Origin: Aptenodytes patagonicus
Taxonomy: Eukaryota; Chordata; Aves; Sphenisciformes; Spheniscidae
DNA: 64,000 nucleotides
NCBI RefSeq assembly: GCF_965638725.1
Contig: NC_134949.1
Coordinates: forward strand, 39,212,151 to 39,276,150
Direction of reading: 5' to 3'
Shown here: one piece after another, positions 42,701 through 52,252 of the stretch
Position numbering within the stretch: the stretch's first letter is position 1
How the letters are laid out: every line of letters begins with the position of its first letter
Notes under the pieces: model-generated
What the model saw: the letters and a program-made list of their open reading frames with translations, nothing else
Database searches by the model: none
Told to the model about the DNA's origin: nothing
Translations under genes and position numbers: made by a program

Positions 42701-44860
42701 AGATATTTTTAAAGTAGCAAATGAAAAAGGTGCTTATAGGTTGACTTATTTCTGTACTCGATTGCAGGTGATTTTCTGAAAACATTGGAGGACCCGGATC
42801 TCAATGTCAGGAGGGTAGCCCTAGTGACATTTAACTCAGCTGCACACAATAAACCATCATTAATAAGGGACCTCTTAGATACTGTGCTTCCTCATCTTTA
42901 CAATGAAACAAAAGTCAGAAAGGAATTAATCAGAGAGGTATGTTAACTAAGAAAAACAGTGCTAAATGTAAGTAGATTATTTGTTTTTCTAAATATATTA
43001 CTTCTTAACTTTGTTTTTTATTCGCTGACAGGTGGAAATGGGACCATTTAAGCATACAGTTGATGATGGGTTGGACATAAGGAAAGCAGCTTTTGAGTGC
43101 ATGTATACTCTTTTGGATAGCTGTTTGGATAGACTAGATATATTTGAATTCTTAAACCATGTTGAAGATGGCCTGAAGGATCACTATGATATTAAGGTTA
43201 GCTGTCATTTTTCTCTGTGTAAGCAGTGACTTAGTCAAAATATTTTTAAAGAGTGAATAGACTGAAATGGTAAAAATACTACTTCGTATGCTTAAGTACT
43301 TCACTATATTTGCCATTTTCATTAAAGTGTTGCTGTTAAAAAGGTTACACAGCATTGTAGGAAATATCTCTCCATATATGTGCTGAGCATAACTGATTGT
43401 TGAATTGGTTTTCTCTCAACCTAGATGCTAACCTTTTTAATGTTGGTGAGATTGTCTACCCTTTGTCCAAGCGCAGTGCTGCAGAGGTTGGATAGGCTTG
43501 TTGAACCTTTGCGTGCTACATGTACAACTAAGGTATTGTTTTAAATTTAAAACTTATTTAAGTTAATTATTTTGTGTTGTTTTATAGAAGTATAAATGAA
43601 CTCGTGTATGAAGAATACTTCTGAGAATCTAGGTGTATTGCTGCAGCATTTACTGAGTGATAGTTCATAAGCTGCAATAGGGCAATATAAATATGTGGGC
43701 CCTTGTATAGGCATTAAATTTCTTTAAATTACAAGTGGAAGAGTAGACTTGTTAGCTTCTTTTTAAAAATCCTCTGTTTCTTTGATGCCATTTCTTTTGT
43801 TCCTTAAAAATCCAGCTGTCACTTGGGCAACTTGTAAGTCTCATTTCATTATAAATAGTGAAACTGAAATGCTGAGGGTTTTTCTGGCTTCTGATGATTA
43901 TGTTGTTGCAGACAAGCATTTGGGTGACGAAGGATAGAGGCAGTGTAAAGTGGTCCTATTTTTGTTGGGGTTTTTGTTTGGTTTTGTTTTTCCCTTCTTC
44001 ATTTATATTACAGGATTCTTGGGTCTTGGCACAGTTAGTCGTCTTCCATTCCTGCTCTTGTCTTGATCCACCTGCATGGTCTGACAGTCATTTAACGTCT
44101 GATTTATCTTGCTTTTCTATTACTGTAATCTGTTATATTTCACATCAAGAAATTTGACTGCTTTTAATGATAATTTGTGTTTGTATCACTGAAACATCTT
44201 TGAGAATTCTAACAGAAGGTTAAGCAGTTATTCTAATGAAGGTCAACTTTTGTAAAATTTCTGTTCTCTGGAAACTGGAAGTATTGTGATAATGTCATTT
44301 TAATGTTGTTTGCTGACCTTACTAGCTAGAGGTTGGCTGCTATAATTGTTTTGATTTGGTAATTGACTTGGTAGCTTACAACCTTTTTCTGCTTACCTTG
44401 CAGTATTCAAGTTTCAGTCTTACTTGTAAACTGCTGGCAAAAAGTCTGCTAAAAAGTAGATGTTCAGAGGTTTTTTTTTTCTTGTTTTTTTTTTTTTAAG
44501 AGCTTAGGCCATTTTGAAAGCTTTGCAGAGTGGTAGTATGGAAGGAAATAGGTCTTTAAGATACATTTTTTTTAAGGTGGGTGTAGAGGGAGGGTTAAGC
44601 AAAAGTTTCAAACATATTTTCATTTTTTTCCCTAGGTAAAGGCAAACTCAGTGAAACAGGAGTTTGAAAAGCAAGATGAACTGAAAAGATCTGCTATGAG
44701 GGCAGTAGCAGCGCTTCTAACCATTCCAGAAGCAGAGAAGAGTCCATTAATGAGTGAATTTCAGTCACAGATAAGCTCTAACCCTGAGCTGGCAGCCATC
44801 TTTGAAAGTATCCAAAAAGATTCATCATCCACTAACTTGGAATCAATGGACACTAGTTAG
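15729..44860 (+). CDS. CAND1: CAND1, cullin-associated and neddylation-dissociated protein 1 (complete, 15 coding exons)
   Basis: Coding exons: 15729-15796, 19900-20043, 31858-32012, 33978-34101, 34531-34787, 34871-34976, 35487-35632, 36700-36992, 37686-37827, 38457-39950, 40719-40814, 42768-42937, 43032-43196, 43425-43532 and 44636-44860. Their sum is 3693 nt (1230 codons plus TAG), and the frame is kept at every GT-AG junction. I recognise the protein from its start ([20 protein letters not shown]), its HEAT-repeat body and its end ([11 protein letters not shown]). From family knowledge, CAND1 is a cytosolic and nuclear all-helical HEAT solenoid. It wraps cullin-RBX1 that lacks NEDD8, competes with SKP1 and other adaptors, and acts as the exchange factor for F-box and other substrate receptors. 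The N-terminal part contacts the cullin C-terminal/RBX1 end; the C-terminal part covers the adaptor site. An acidic, probably disordered insert lies at residues about 314-344. The start ATG is the first ATG of the inferred 5' UTR and has A at -3 and G at +4. No frameshift or internal stop was found. Confidence 0.98.
15797..19899 (+). other. CAND1: CAND1 intron 1
   Basis: 4.1-kb intron, donor gtggga and acceptor ttttgtcag. Its first 450 bp belong to the CpG island; the rest is AT-rich. A weak MIR/tRNA-SINE-like stretch near 17815-17885 is too diverged to call. No other gene was seen. Confidence 0.95.
19900..20043 (+). CDS. CAND1: CAND1 coding exon 2 (residues 23-70)
   Basis: The acceptor is ttttgtcag and the donor gtaggt. 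It encodes [20 protein letters not shown], then the stretch ending [10 protein letters not shown], which are the first HEAT-repeat helices. It ends with two bases of Cys71, completed either by exon 3 or by the exon-like segment at 24392. Confidence 0.97.
21424..21445. repeat. Short palindrome in CAND1 intron 2
   Basis: GTTGCAGCAT, a 2-bp centre, then ATGCTGCAAC: two perfectly complementary 10-bp arms. Confidence 0.9.
21939..22120 (-). mobile_element. CR1 LINE 3'-end fragment, copy A (intron 2)
   Basis: Minus-oriented CR1 3' end. The + strand starts agaatcttagaatcattaag and carries the blocks gatcatcgagtccaacc, caacaccaccatgcccac and cctgggcagcctgttccaat. It is nearly identical to the copies at 32900 and 41269 and ends at the same place, gttccaatgtttaaccact. 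It is 5'-truncated and non-coding. Confidence 0.93.
24392..24506 (+). other. Candidate alternative CAND1 exon (terminal or poison exon)
   Basis: The acceptor tttatttccatag is followed by sequence that, joined to exon 2, completes codon 71 as TGG. It then stays open for 37 codons (starting [20 protein letters not shown], ending KLPSNV) before TAA at 24504-24506. The product would be a 108-residue truncated CAND1. A good donor (CAG then GTAAAA at 24757) follows, so the segment could also be a 365-nt cassette exon that introduces a stop. No AATAAA was seen in the next 500 nt. The tail is charged and probably helical; I recognise no family. It may still be chance. Confidence 0.3.
31858..32012 (+). 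CDS. CAND1: CAND1 coding exon 3 (residues 71-122)
   Basis: Follows the 11.8-kb intron 2, acceptor tatacag. Encodes [20 protein letters not shown] through GELPPASS, then one base of Gly123. The donor is gtaagg. Confidence 0.97.
32013..33977 (+). other. CAND1: CAND1 intron 3
   Basis: 2.0-kb AT-rich intron, donor gtaagg and acceptor ctttcag, containing one short CR1 copy. Confidence 0.95.
32900..33066 (-). mobile_element. CR1 LINE 3'-end fragment, copy B (intron 3)
   Basis: Same family and orientation as copy A, starting catagaatcattaaggttgg. It ends at gttccaatg, about 11 bp earlier than copies A and C. The few differences among the three copies suggest relatively recent insertion of one subfamily. 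Confidence 0.93.
33978..34101 (+). CDS. CAND1: CAND1 coding exon 4 (residues 123-163)
   Basis: Acceptor ctttcag, donor gtaaac. Encodes the stretch beginning [20 protein letters not shown] and ending MADMLS, with two bases of Arg164. Confidence 0.97.
34102..34530 (+). other. CAND1: CAND1 intron 4
   Basis: 429 bp, donor gtaaac, acceptor tgttttaag. AT-rich with nothing else recognised. An imperfect AATTGAT/ATCAATT inverted repeat lies near 34280. Confidence 0.95.
34531..34787 (+). CDS. CAND1: CAND1 coding exon 5 (residues 164-249)
   Basis: Acceptor ctgttttaag, donor gtaaga. Encodes [20 protein letters not shown] through SRQAGHRI. The following intron is only 83 bp. Confidence 0.97.
34871..34976 (+). 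CDS. CAND1: CAND1 coding exon 6 (residues 250-284)
   Basis: Acceptor ctcttaccag, donor gtaagt. Encodes [20 protein letters not shown] through AFESFVRR. Confidence 0.97.
34977..35486 (+). other. CAND1: CAND1 intron 6
   Basis: 510 bp, consensus donor gtaagt, acceptor acacag. A minus-strand open frame here is a chance frame. Confidence 0.95.
35487..35632 (+). CDS. CAND1: CAND1 coding exon 7 (residues 285-333, first half of acidic insert)
   Basis: Acceptor acacag, donor gtatat. Encodes [20 protein letters not shown] and then an Asp/Glu-rich run (residues about 314-332) written mostly with GAT and GAA codons. Intron 7 falls inside the acidic insert, leaving the second acidic run to exon 8. Confidence 0.97.
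35633..36699 (+). other. CAND1: CAND1 intron 7
   Basis: 1067 bp, donor gtatat, acceptor ttttttcaag. It splits the acidic insert. No other element was recognised. Confidence 0.95.
36700..36992 (+). CDS. CAND1: CAND1 coding exon 8 (residues 334-431)
   Basis: Begins with the second acidic run ([15 protein letters not shown]) and ends TMLQSQ on a codon boundary. The donor, CAG followed by gttatt, is poor after the GT. Reading straight through adds 24 residues and then reaches TGA at 37065-37067. Confidence 0.96.
36993..37685 (+). other. CAND1: CAND1 intron 8 (weak donor, intronic AATAAA)
   Basis: 693 bp, with the non-consensus donor gttatt and acceptor gattacag. The first 24 codons continue the exon 8 frame to TGA at 37065-37067. 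A canonical AATAAA lies at 37371-37376. This layout could support a truncated intronic-polyadenylation transcript. Confidence 0.9.
37686..37827 (+). CDS. CAND1: CAND1 coding exon 9 (residues 432-478)
   Basis: Acceptor gattacag, donor gtatga. Encodes [20 protein letters not shown] through VPVLVP. The residue before the last VLVP is valine. Confidence 0.97.
37828..38456 (+). other. CAND1: CAND1 intron 9
   Basis: 629 bp, donor gtatga, strong acceptor with a pyrimidine tract (ttctttcttcttccag). Nothing else recognised. Confidence 0.95.
38457..39950 (+). CDS. CAND1: CAND1 coding exon 10 (residues 479-976, the large central exon)
   Basis: At 1494 nt this one exon carries about 40 percent of the protein. 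It starts [20 protein letters not shown] and ends RLKGYLAS. It encodes the central HEAT repeats without interruption. The acceptor is ttcttccag and the donor gtgagt. Confidence 0.98.
39951..40718 (+). other. CAND1: CAND1 intron 10
   Basis: 768 bp, consensus donor gtgagt, acceptor catattag. AT-rich with nothing else recognised. Confidence 0.95.
40719..40814 (+). CDS. CAND1: CAND1 coding exon 11 (residues 977-1008)
   Basis: Acceptor catattag, donor gtaagt. Encodes [20 protein letters not shown] through LLKNCI. Confidence 0.97.
40815..42767 (+). other. CAND1: CAND1 intron 11
   Basis: 1.95 kb, consensus donor gtaagt, acceptor attgcag. It contains one short CR1 copy (41269-41450). Confidence 0.95.
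41269..41450 (-). mobile_element. CR1 LINE 3'-end fragment, copy C (intron 11)
   Basis: Same family, orientation and length as copy A. It starts agaatcatagaatcattaag and ends gttccaatgtttatccact. It is 5'-truncated and antisense to CAND1. Confidence 0.93.
42768..42937 (+). CDS. CAND1: CAND1 coding exon 12 (residues 1009-1065)
   Basis: Acceptor attgcag, donor gtatgt. Encodes [20 protein letters not shown] through KELIRE, ending on a codon boundary. In published CAND1-cullin structures the C-terminal repeats near here carry a beta-hairpin that occupies the adaptor site. Placing that hairpin at the exon 12/13 junction is my inference. Confidence 0.97.
43032..43196 (+). CDS. CAND1: CAND1 coding exon 13 (residues 1066-1120)
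   Basis: Acceptor gctgacag, donor gttagc. Encodes [20 protein letters not shown] through GLKDHYDIK. It is separated from exon 12 by a 94-bp intron. Confidence 0.97.
43425..43532 (+). CDS. CAND1: CAND1 coding exon 14 (residues 1121-1156)
   Basis: Acceptor caacctag, donor gtattg. Encodes [20 protein letters not shown] through ATCTTK. This is part of the C-terminal TIP120 region that contacts the cullin N-terminal domain. Confidence 0.97.
43533..44635 (+). other. CAND1: CAND1 intron 14
   Basis: 1.1 kb, donor gtattg, acceptor ttccctag. Long T tracts near 44470-44500; otherwise AT-rich with no element recognised. Confidence 0.95.
44636..44860 (+). CDS. CAND1: CAND1 coding exon 15 (residues 1157-1230, stop TAG)
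   Basis: Acceptor ttccctag. Encodes [20 protein letters not shown] through NLESMDTS and the stop at 44858-44860. The serine-rich tail matches the family C-terminus. Confidence 0.98.
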   Translation, partial: VKANSVKQEFEKQDELKRSAMRAVAALLTIPEAEKSPLMSEFQSQISSNPELAAIFESIQKDSSSTNLESMDTS

Positions 44861-46535
44861 ATGTTTGTCCAAAATGGGGACCATTATGTTGAACCATATG
44901 ATGCACTGAATTGACAGGCTATGAGTAAGAAACAGAAAAAGTACATAATCTACACATTGTTCCACTTTATTTACCTTTATGGAGACAGTTGGCTTTTCCC
45001 ATTGTTGCTTTTCTAGCATTTATTCCAGAAGTGTATTTCCATAATCCAGAGTTTGTTAACCACTCTTGTTTTAGTGGATTTGGCCATATTTGGGAATTAA
45101 AAAGTTGACGCATGGTGTATGGAAATAGGTTCCAACATCCATTTGCCCTGTAATGTTTAGGATTAAAATGTCAAAATTTTGTGACCATGATTTTTTTTTT
45201 CTTTTATTCACTCTTTCTACTTGTAAACAAAAAAGGGGGGGAGGTGGGAATCAAGCATCCAGGTGCACCATGTTTTTGTATAACTTTTTATTCTTTTTTG
45301 TTTCAGCTTCATAAATTGGTTTGGCTGGCAGATGAATTCTGTGTAAGACTTATTATATTAAAGAGAGGGTTTGGGCACAGTTCAAAAAAAGCAGACATAA
45401 ATGTTCTTTTTAAAGGTGTGGGGATTAGAAAACAAGTATCCCTGTTCACACTAATTTTGCATGAGCAAGTTTACAAATATATATTGTCTGTAAAACAGCA
45501 TGTGCAGTTTATTCGTAATGCAAGTTAAAATAAGTTCTACTGTATCAGTGCAGTTTTCAAGTATTTTGACATACAGAACATTCATACAGGAAGGGACGAA
45601 TGAAGGTTGGTTGTCTTAGCCTTTTAAAGTGCCAGTAGTATGACCCTGCAGATGTTCTTACAGTAAATATGACAACTCTGCAGTTTTCATGGTTTTTCAT
45701 ACTCAAAAGCTGGGTCCCCTGGAATTGAGATGGACAAACCAGAAGATCGGAGGGAAATAGGATGAGATGGAGGTAAAATAAGTAGAGAACAACAATAGCT
45801 GCTAAGTGGCTGCTGAACTCTGGATTCAACTTTGCTTGTGTTTTAAAAGTATGAAAGGAGGTTTCTTCGGTGGCTTCTACCTCCTATTCTTCATCCAACA
45901 GCTTTTGTTAAGGCACTAATATATGGTGTTACCTAGACAAGTGTTGCCAGACCATCATTTTGTGCCTGTCAGAACGTTTTCTGGCATCTGGAACCACCAG
46001 TAGATCACAGTGCTGCAAGTGTCATACAGTATTCTGGTGAGACAGGAAACAGGGAATGGTCTTAAGACTGGAGAGAGATAGAAAGCAAACAGATACGAGG
46101 AGAAAAAAAAAATCTGCCGTGAATATGCTGAGGTAATCTAGAAGTGGATGAGAAGGTGATAGCTGGCAGTCCTGCAATGAACTGGATTTGGGAATTTAAT
46201 AGCAAAAGATGGGGAACTGCTGCCTCAAGTTGAGACTTGTCATTACTTGGTTAATGCAATTGCTTAGTTGTCTTTTTTTAGTCAGATCTGAAATTGATTT
46301 TTCTCTAGTTAACTGGTATTTTTTAGCTAGTTTGATATTTTGGAAACCTGTTACATGGATACGTGGCATAAGCTGCTACGTGACTAAACAAACATACAGT
46401 TTTATGACCTCAGAGGTGGTTTCCCGTGAGCATTGGAGTTCAGGGGCAAATTCTTCACCTTACATGCTTGCAGCTTGGGAAAATCAAGGGAGATATTGGT
46501 GCATTTTACTTTAATAAAAGGACCTGAATGAAGAG
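44861..46535 (+). other. CAND1: Probable CAND1 3' UTR
   Basis: AT-rich, non-coding sequence after the stop. ATTAAA variants occur at 45096-45101 and 45162-45167. The first canonical AATAAA I see is at 46513-46518, followed by another at 46651-46656. Proximal and distal ends are both plausible. The 115-codon open stretch at 45181-45528 has no recognisable family and lies in this UTR. Confidence 0.4.
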
Positions 46536-49500
46536 ATCTATGAGCTCATTCAGTAGTAACAACTTTAATGCTGTAGAAATATTTGAAACTGTAGCTTTCT
46601 CTGTCTCCAAAGTCTCCATATTAATGTAACAATTGTCTTCTAGAAGTAGAAATAAATGAGATTAAACGTACCAACATATCTAAATGTCATGAAAAAGAAT
46701 GGGATGACTCTAGAGAGAAACCATATGGTAGAAAAAGCACTGTGAGTTAGGTGCATTTTATCTTGCTGTATAACTCATCTACTTCAATTACAGCAATATA
46801 CAGGCCTCCTAATTAAGAATCTGTTGTGCTAATTAGTTGTGAAACTAATCTTAGAACTTTTTTGTATTAAGTTTTAAGGATGCATTAAAATGTTTTATAG
46901 ACCTAAAGCTAGGTGTGAGAATGGTATGATAAACATGAAATGTGAGGCTAAAATATGTAAATGGAGTAGGTGACAACGGTAGGTAAACAGAATACTTAGA
47001 TTTGTAGTTGAGAGATTTGTGTGTGTTTATGTACTACTATAACACCTAATGTGGTGGATGCAAATAATCTTCGCTTTGTTTTACAGTACATTACAGTGGA
47101 GCAAGCTTAAGGACAGAAGAGAAGGTTGAGCTATATTACATAGTGAATGCTTTCTTGCAAGAGAGTAATTTTCACTTTGACCACTGATGAAGCAGGTGGG
47201 AACATAAGAATTAAGTCTTCCCTGTAAATTACAGAAATTCTAAGAGTATGGTTCTCTCCAAGTAGCAGTTGGTTATTTTGGCAACGCAGGAAGACAGGCT
47301 CATAAAGGTTGTAACCTTTATGCACCATAATTACTGAACTTGTTTTAGTTTTATAAAATCTTACCAGGTTAGGTGTTCAAATTCCGCTGACTTTCACTGG
47401 ATCGCTTGATTGAAAGGTTTTTTTGTTTTTCCCCACTGTATATCCAAGTATTTGGGTAAATCTGGTGTATCTATGCTTTTAGTGCAATTAGGTTCAGGTA
47501 ATTCCATTAAGGATGATGTCAGGAATACCTGTAGCTGTTCTTTAAATGCTAAATATCTGAAACTAAAATATGAAATTACTCTCAGTAAACCTAACCCAGA
47601 ATTCTGAAAGGCTGCTCTTAAAGGTTTTTGGTATGATTAGAACTTTCTCTAGTGTTTTTCATCATTTTGCACACAGGCAATTGATACCAATTAATAAGCT
47701 TGCACATAATACAGAAATAGTTGGCTAGTCCTCACATTGTAGATTCTTGCCTTTAAATATTTTTGTATCTCAAAAGTACTTAATGCTCTGATTTTCCATG
47801 AAAAATCTTTCCATCCTTGCAAGGGAGGTCTTTTTTAAAATTATAAATTGAAAACTACAAGTACCCTAAAAACGCTGCACTTCAGTCATGTAAATTGATT
47901 TTTTTATATATAATTTTCCTTCAAAATATTACATCTAATATAGCAGTTGACAAAATAAAAAGAGCTGAACTACTTCCAGATTGCATTTTTGAGGTGAACA
48001 AAGCAGTACATATACATGTAAGCAGCATTGCTTCTCTCAAATGAAGGATTATTTTAACATTTCATCAACTCAAATTAGAAATATGAATTAACAGTTCGTA
48101 TCTGCTACTATTGTATTTGCCTTAACAAATATACTCAAGTAATGATGCTAGGAACAAGTTCACCCTGCTCTGGTGCACTGGTTAGTAGTAGTAATTTAGC
48201 AACTGTTCTCATATTTACTGGAATTTCCCCTTCCTCGCCTCCCCTTGAGATGACTTTAAAAGCAAAGTAACATGTGGCCTTGGAAGCGTGTGGGGTTTTT
48301 TTTGTTGTTTTGTTAATCCTGATCATTCTGACTGAAGTGACACTTGTTTCTGCCAAATACCAAACAGTTAAGCCTGCAGCATTTGAGTTTTATTTCCCTG
48401 TTGCTCTGAACTTGAGATAAAAAGTACTTTTTTGTTGTTACTGTTCTTAAAATTAATTTCCGAGAAATGAAAAATACTAGTCATTTATTACTTTCTTTTT
48501 GTCCTTGTTTCCTCCTTGCTATGAGATGGAAAGCTTTGTTTGCTGCACTATTGAACATGAACAGGCAGGCGTTGTGATAGCAAGCGTTGCCCCCTGCTCC
48601 AGAAGAGCTCTTCAGTATAGAGTTATAGCTCTTGCACCAAAACTGAGCTTTTTCATCAATATCCACTCTTAATTTTTCATTGTGTCTGAGTTTGGGGGAG
48701 GAGAAGGAAATCTGAGTTCTTGAGAATAATGAAGTAAATTAATCTTCCATGACCAGTGTTGGTGAAGTGGGGAAGTTTTCTGCAAGAGGTGCTTCTGTGA
48801 GGATCAGGCAATTTTGTCTTGGTAGGGAGTTAAGACTACTTCAGATTCGTTTCCACCCCATGAGGCTTTAATGTTTCCACATAATCTTTGAAAAGGAGAA
48901 AACTTGCTTCAGAAAGGTCATCCATCCCCCAAAACAAACAAAAGGGCTTCTGTTGATTTTAGTCTGTATATTGTAGTTTAGAACATAACCCTGAACCAGA
49001 GAAGAAGAAAGAATGTATTTCTGAGAACCACACAGACACTGACTGGAAGACAGATGTTACTTGAAATGTAGCACTGAGAAAGAGAAAATGAAATTGTAAA
49101 GTCAGAATATTTTCATTTAAAATAATTCTTTTCTTTTGTATTCTGCCTTTGATCATATTTTTGAAGAATGGGAAATACAGAAGGAAAAAAAGTAATTAGC
49201 AAGCTGTGAACTTCCGTGATCCCAGAACTTAAAGGTTTAATTTCTATTCCTTGCTGCTTCCTTTAAAAAAAAAAAAAAAAAAAAAAAATTCAACCAGAGG
49301 TATTTTGACAAAAGTACATAGTAATTCTGAAAAGACTTTTATTCTGAAGGAGTTAAAGGTTTTTTATTATATTTTCATTATTTTTTTCTTTTATTCTGAA
49401 GAAATTCTTTCCCTTCGTATGTGGATTTCTCTCACCTGACAATTTGGAGGCAGTTCCATATGGCTGCTGCAGACTTTAGGAAATAAGCTGTGTCACTTGG

Positions 49501-50756
49501 TTCAGTGCAGTAAAGATATTCCTGTAGCAGAAAAAGTTTGCAATTCACTCTTTTCCAGTGTTCTTTTATTAACAGATTTTAAAAGAAAATTGTTCACATA
49601 TGACTGTAGTTTCCATTCAACCTCCAGCCTTTCTTCTCTTCAACTGAATAAGTATTGGACTCTTAATCATCTTGATTACTGTTACTTTGGTGCCACCCTT
49701 CCTGGGGATTCTTGATGTTGTAATCTCAAGTCCTCTGGAAGACTTTTTTTCTTTCTCCAGTTCTTATTAAGGTTATTTGCTAGAAGGCTCAGGTTTATCT
49801 CCCATATCTACGACATTTCCATTGTGCATGAAGACAATTTTTCCATGAATTGTGTGTAGTACCCATTTTACGGAGGGATTTCTCAGAGAGATGCTATGCT
49901 TAAATGCAACTGAATGCCATTTTTGAGGAATTTCATAGTTCAACCACTCCTCTCTGCAGTGAAAATCCAGTATACCTAAAATTCACTGGAATTTAGAGTA
50001 TTTAAAAAAAAAATACACATTTCCTTATTTAAACACATACCTAAGGACAAAATAAAACAATATGTTCCATGTGCAGCATAACTAATGGAATGTGGCTTCA
50101 TGTAAATTTTTTTCTCTTGCCCCTCAATTTCTTAATGCTTGCACTGTATCAAATGATCTGCAGCTCTAGACCAGCTTGTCAGTACGACGGTGTTTTATGT
50201 TGTAACAGCTAAGTTCTGCCTACTGATGGAATGTATGGGAGGAGCTACTTCAATTCTTTTCCCTCCACAGCTTCTGATCTTCACACAGGTAACAAACTTT
50301 GAAATGTCAGTCATGTTCAACAGAAGGGGAAAAATTGACCAGCGTTTAAAAAAAAATACTGGATTTCCCATGATCCTGATTCCTTTTCAAAGTCAAACAA
50401 CTTTACCATATTTTTTTCCAAATGCAAAGATGATCAAATGAGCCTTTATTAGGAGGAAGATACTAAATTAAAGTGACTGAGTTGCACTGAGTTCTTGTTT
50501 TTCCTAACACTGTAGGTTGGAAACCCGTATCTCTGGTTTGAATTGTGATTTGTTTACAAAAACCATCTTGTCATCAAAATTAGAAATGTCGAACTGAAGC
50601 TGCAGATGGATGAGATGGTTGATTTTAGTACCTTGGCAGGGGGCAGCCAAAGTAAAACTGCACTGCTTTCTCACATGGAACCAATTTTGGCATATAAAGT
50701 GGGTTGAATTCAGCTCTAATAAAATGGTAGAATATTTGTATCTCCAAGTAGAAGCG
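46536..50756. other. 3' intergenic DNA, no gene recognised
   Basis: AT-rich sequence with chance frames only. It includes an uninterrupted A24 tract at 49265-49288. An AATAAA at 47954-47959 could mark a very distal CAND1 polyadenylation site, but nothing else supports that. Confidence 0.55.
49265..49288 (+). repeat. A24 homopolymer tract
   Basis: Twenty-four uninterrupted adenines. No AATAAA or recognisable gene body precedes it, so nothing marks it as a retrocopy tail. Confidence 0.9.
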
Positions 50757-52218
50757 TAGAATAGAATCATAAAATAGTTTCGGTTGGAAGGGACCTTTAA
50801 AGGTCATCTAGTCCAACCCCCCTGCAATGAGCAGGGACATCTTCAACTCGATCAGGTTGCTCTGAGCCCCGTCCAACCTGACCTGGAATGTTTCCGGGGA
50901 TGGGGCATCCACCACCTCTCTGGGCAACCTGTGCCAGTGCTTCACCACCCTCAGTGTAAAAAATGTCTTCCTTATGTCTAGTCTAAATCTACCCCCCTTT
51001 AGTTTAAAGCCATTCCCCCTTGTCCTGTCGCAACAGGCCCTGCTAAAAAGTTTGCTGCCATCTTTTTTATAAGCCCCCTTTATGTATTGAAAGGCTGCAA
51101 TAAGGTCTCCCCGGAGCCTTCTCCTCTAGGCTGAATAACCCCAACTCTCTCAGCCTTTCTTCAGAGGAGAGGTGTTCCAACACCCTCATCATTTTTGAGG
51201 CTCTCCTCTGGACCTGCTCCAACAGGTCCATGTCTGTCTTGTGCTGAGGGCTCCAGAGCTGGACGCAGTACTCCAGGTGGGGTCTCACCAGAGCAGAGTA
51301 GATGGGGAGAATCACCTCCCTCAACCTGCTGGCCATGCTTCTTTTGGTGCAGCCCAGGATACAATTGGCCTTCTGGGCTGCGAGCGCACATTGCTGGCTC
51401 ATGTCCAGCTTTTCATCCACCAGTACCCCCAAGTCCTTCTCAGCAGGGCTGCTCTCAATCCCTTCATCCTCCAACCTGTGTTGATACCAGGGGTTGCCCT
51501 GACCCAGGTGCAGGACCTTGCACTTGGCCTTGTTAAACCTCATGAGGTTCACACAGGCCCACTTCTTGAGCTTGTCCAGGTCCCTCTGGCATGTCACCAC
51601 TCAGCTTGGTGTCATCTGCAAACTTGCTGAGGGTGCACTCAATCCCACTGTCTATGTCATTGATGAAGATATTAAACAGTACTGGTCCCAATATGGACCC
51701 CTGCAGGACGCCACTCGTCACCAATCTCCATCTGGACATTGAGCCGTTGACCACTACCCTCTGGATGCGACCATCCAACCAATTCCTCACCCACCGGACA
51801 GTCCACCCATCAAATCCATACCTCTCCAGTTTAGAGAGAAGGATGTTGTGGGGGACCGTGTCAAAGGCCTTACAGAGGTCCAGATAGATGACATCTGTAG
51901 CCCTTCCTGTGTCCACTGATGTAGTCACTCCAGCATAGAAGGCCACTAGGTTGGTCAGGCAGGACTTGCCCTTGGTGAAGCCATGCTGGCTGTCTCGAAT
52001 CACCTCCCTGTCCTCCATGTGCCTTAGCATAGCTTCCAGCAGGATCTGTTCCGTGATCTTCCCAGGCACAGAGGTGAGACTGACTGGCCTGTAGTTCCCC
52101 GGGTCTTCCTTTTTTCCCTTTTTAAAAGTGGGGGTGATGTTTCCCCTTTTCCAGTCAGTGGGAACTTCACCGGACTGCCACGACTTCTCAAATATGATGG
52201 ATACTGGCTTGGCAAAGT
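50757..52218 (-). mobile_element. CR1-type LINE, 5'-truncated, with reverse-transcriptase region
   Basis: About 1.46 kb of CR1 on the minus strand. The 3' end (left, tagaatcataaaatagtttc) belongs to a different subfamily from the three intronic copies. Going from right to left, the minus strand encodes the C-terminal half of the reverse transcriptase and the region after it. The endonuclease part is missing through 5' truncation. At least two frame disruptions (near 51590-51600 and near 51110) separate the coding blocks, so the element is dead. The + strand frames over this interval are shadows. Confidence 0.95.
51067..51600 (-). pseudogene. CR1 ORF2 C-terminal fragment in a shifted frame
   Basis: Continues the CR1 polyprotein after the reverse-transcriptase core in another frame. 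Blocks such as [50 protein letters not shown] and [14 protein letters not shown] are typical of CR1 C-termini. It loses register again near 51110 and ends early at 51067. Confidence 0.92.
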
Positions 52219-52252
52219 AGCTGATATGAAAGATTAAAAAGTTGTTTGACAT
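51533..52252 (-). pseudogene. CR1 reverse-transcriptase fragment (ORF2-like), broken
   Basis: A 239-codon open frame, the first 13 or so codons lying outside the element. Non-LTR reverse-transcriptase motifs appear in order: [13 protein letters not shown] (residues 53-65), [10 protein letters not shown] (89-98), [14 protein letters not shown] (123-136), [14 protein letters not shown] (181-194) and the catalytic FADD (211-214). The family role is target-primed reverse transcription of CR1 RNA. The frame leaves the homologous register soon after FADD and then stops, which marks a frameshift. The N-terminal endonuclease is absent. Confidence 0.93.

Noticed and set aside
45181..45528. 115-codon open frame after the CAND1 stop
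   Set aside because: It lies in the probable 3' UTR, has AT-driven composition and resembles no known family.
51195..51887. Several + strand open frames over 50 codons
   Set aside because: These are antisense shadows of the CR1 reverse-transcriptase region on the minus strand.
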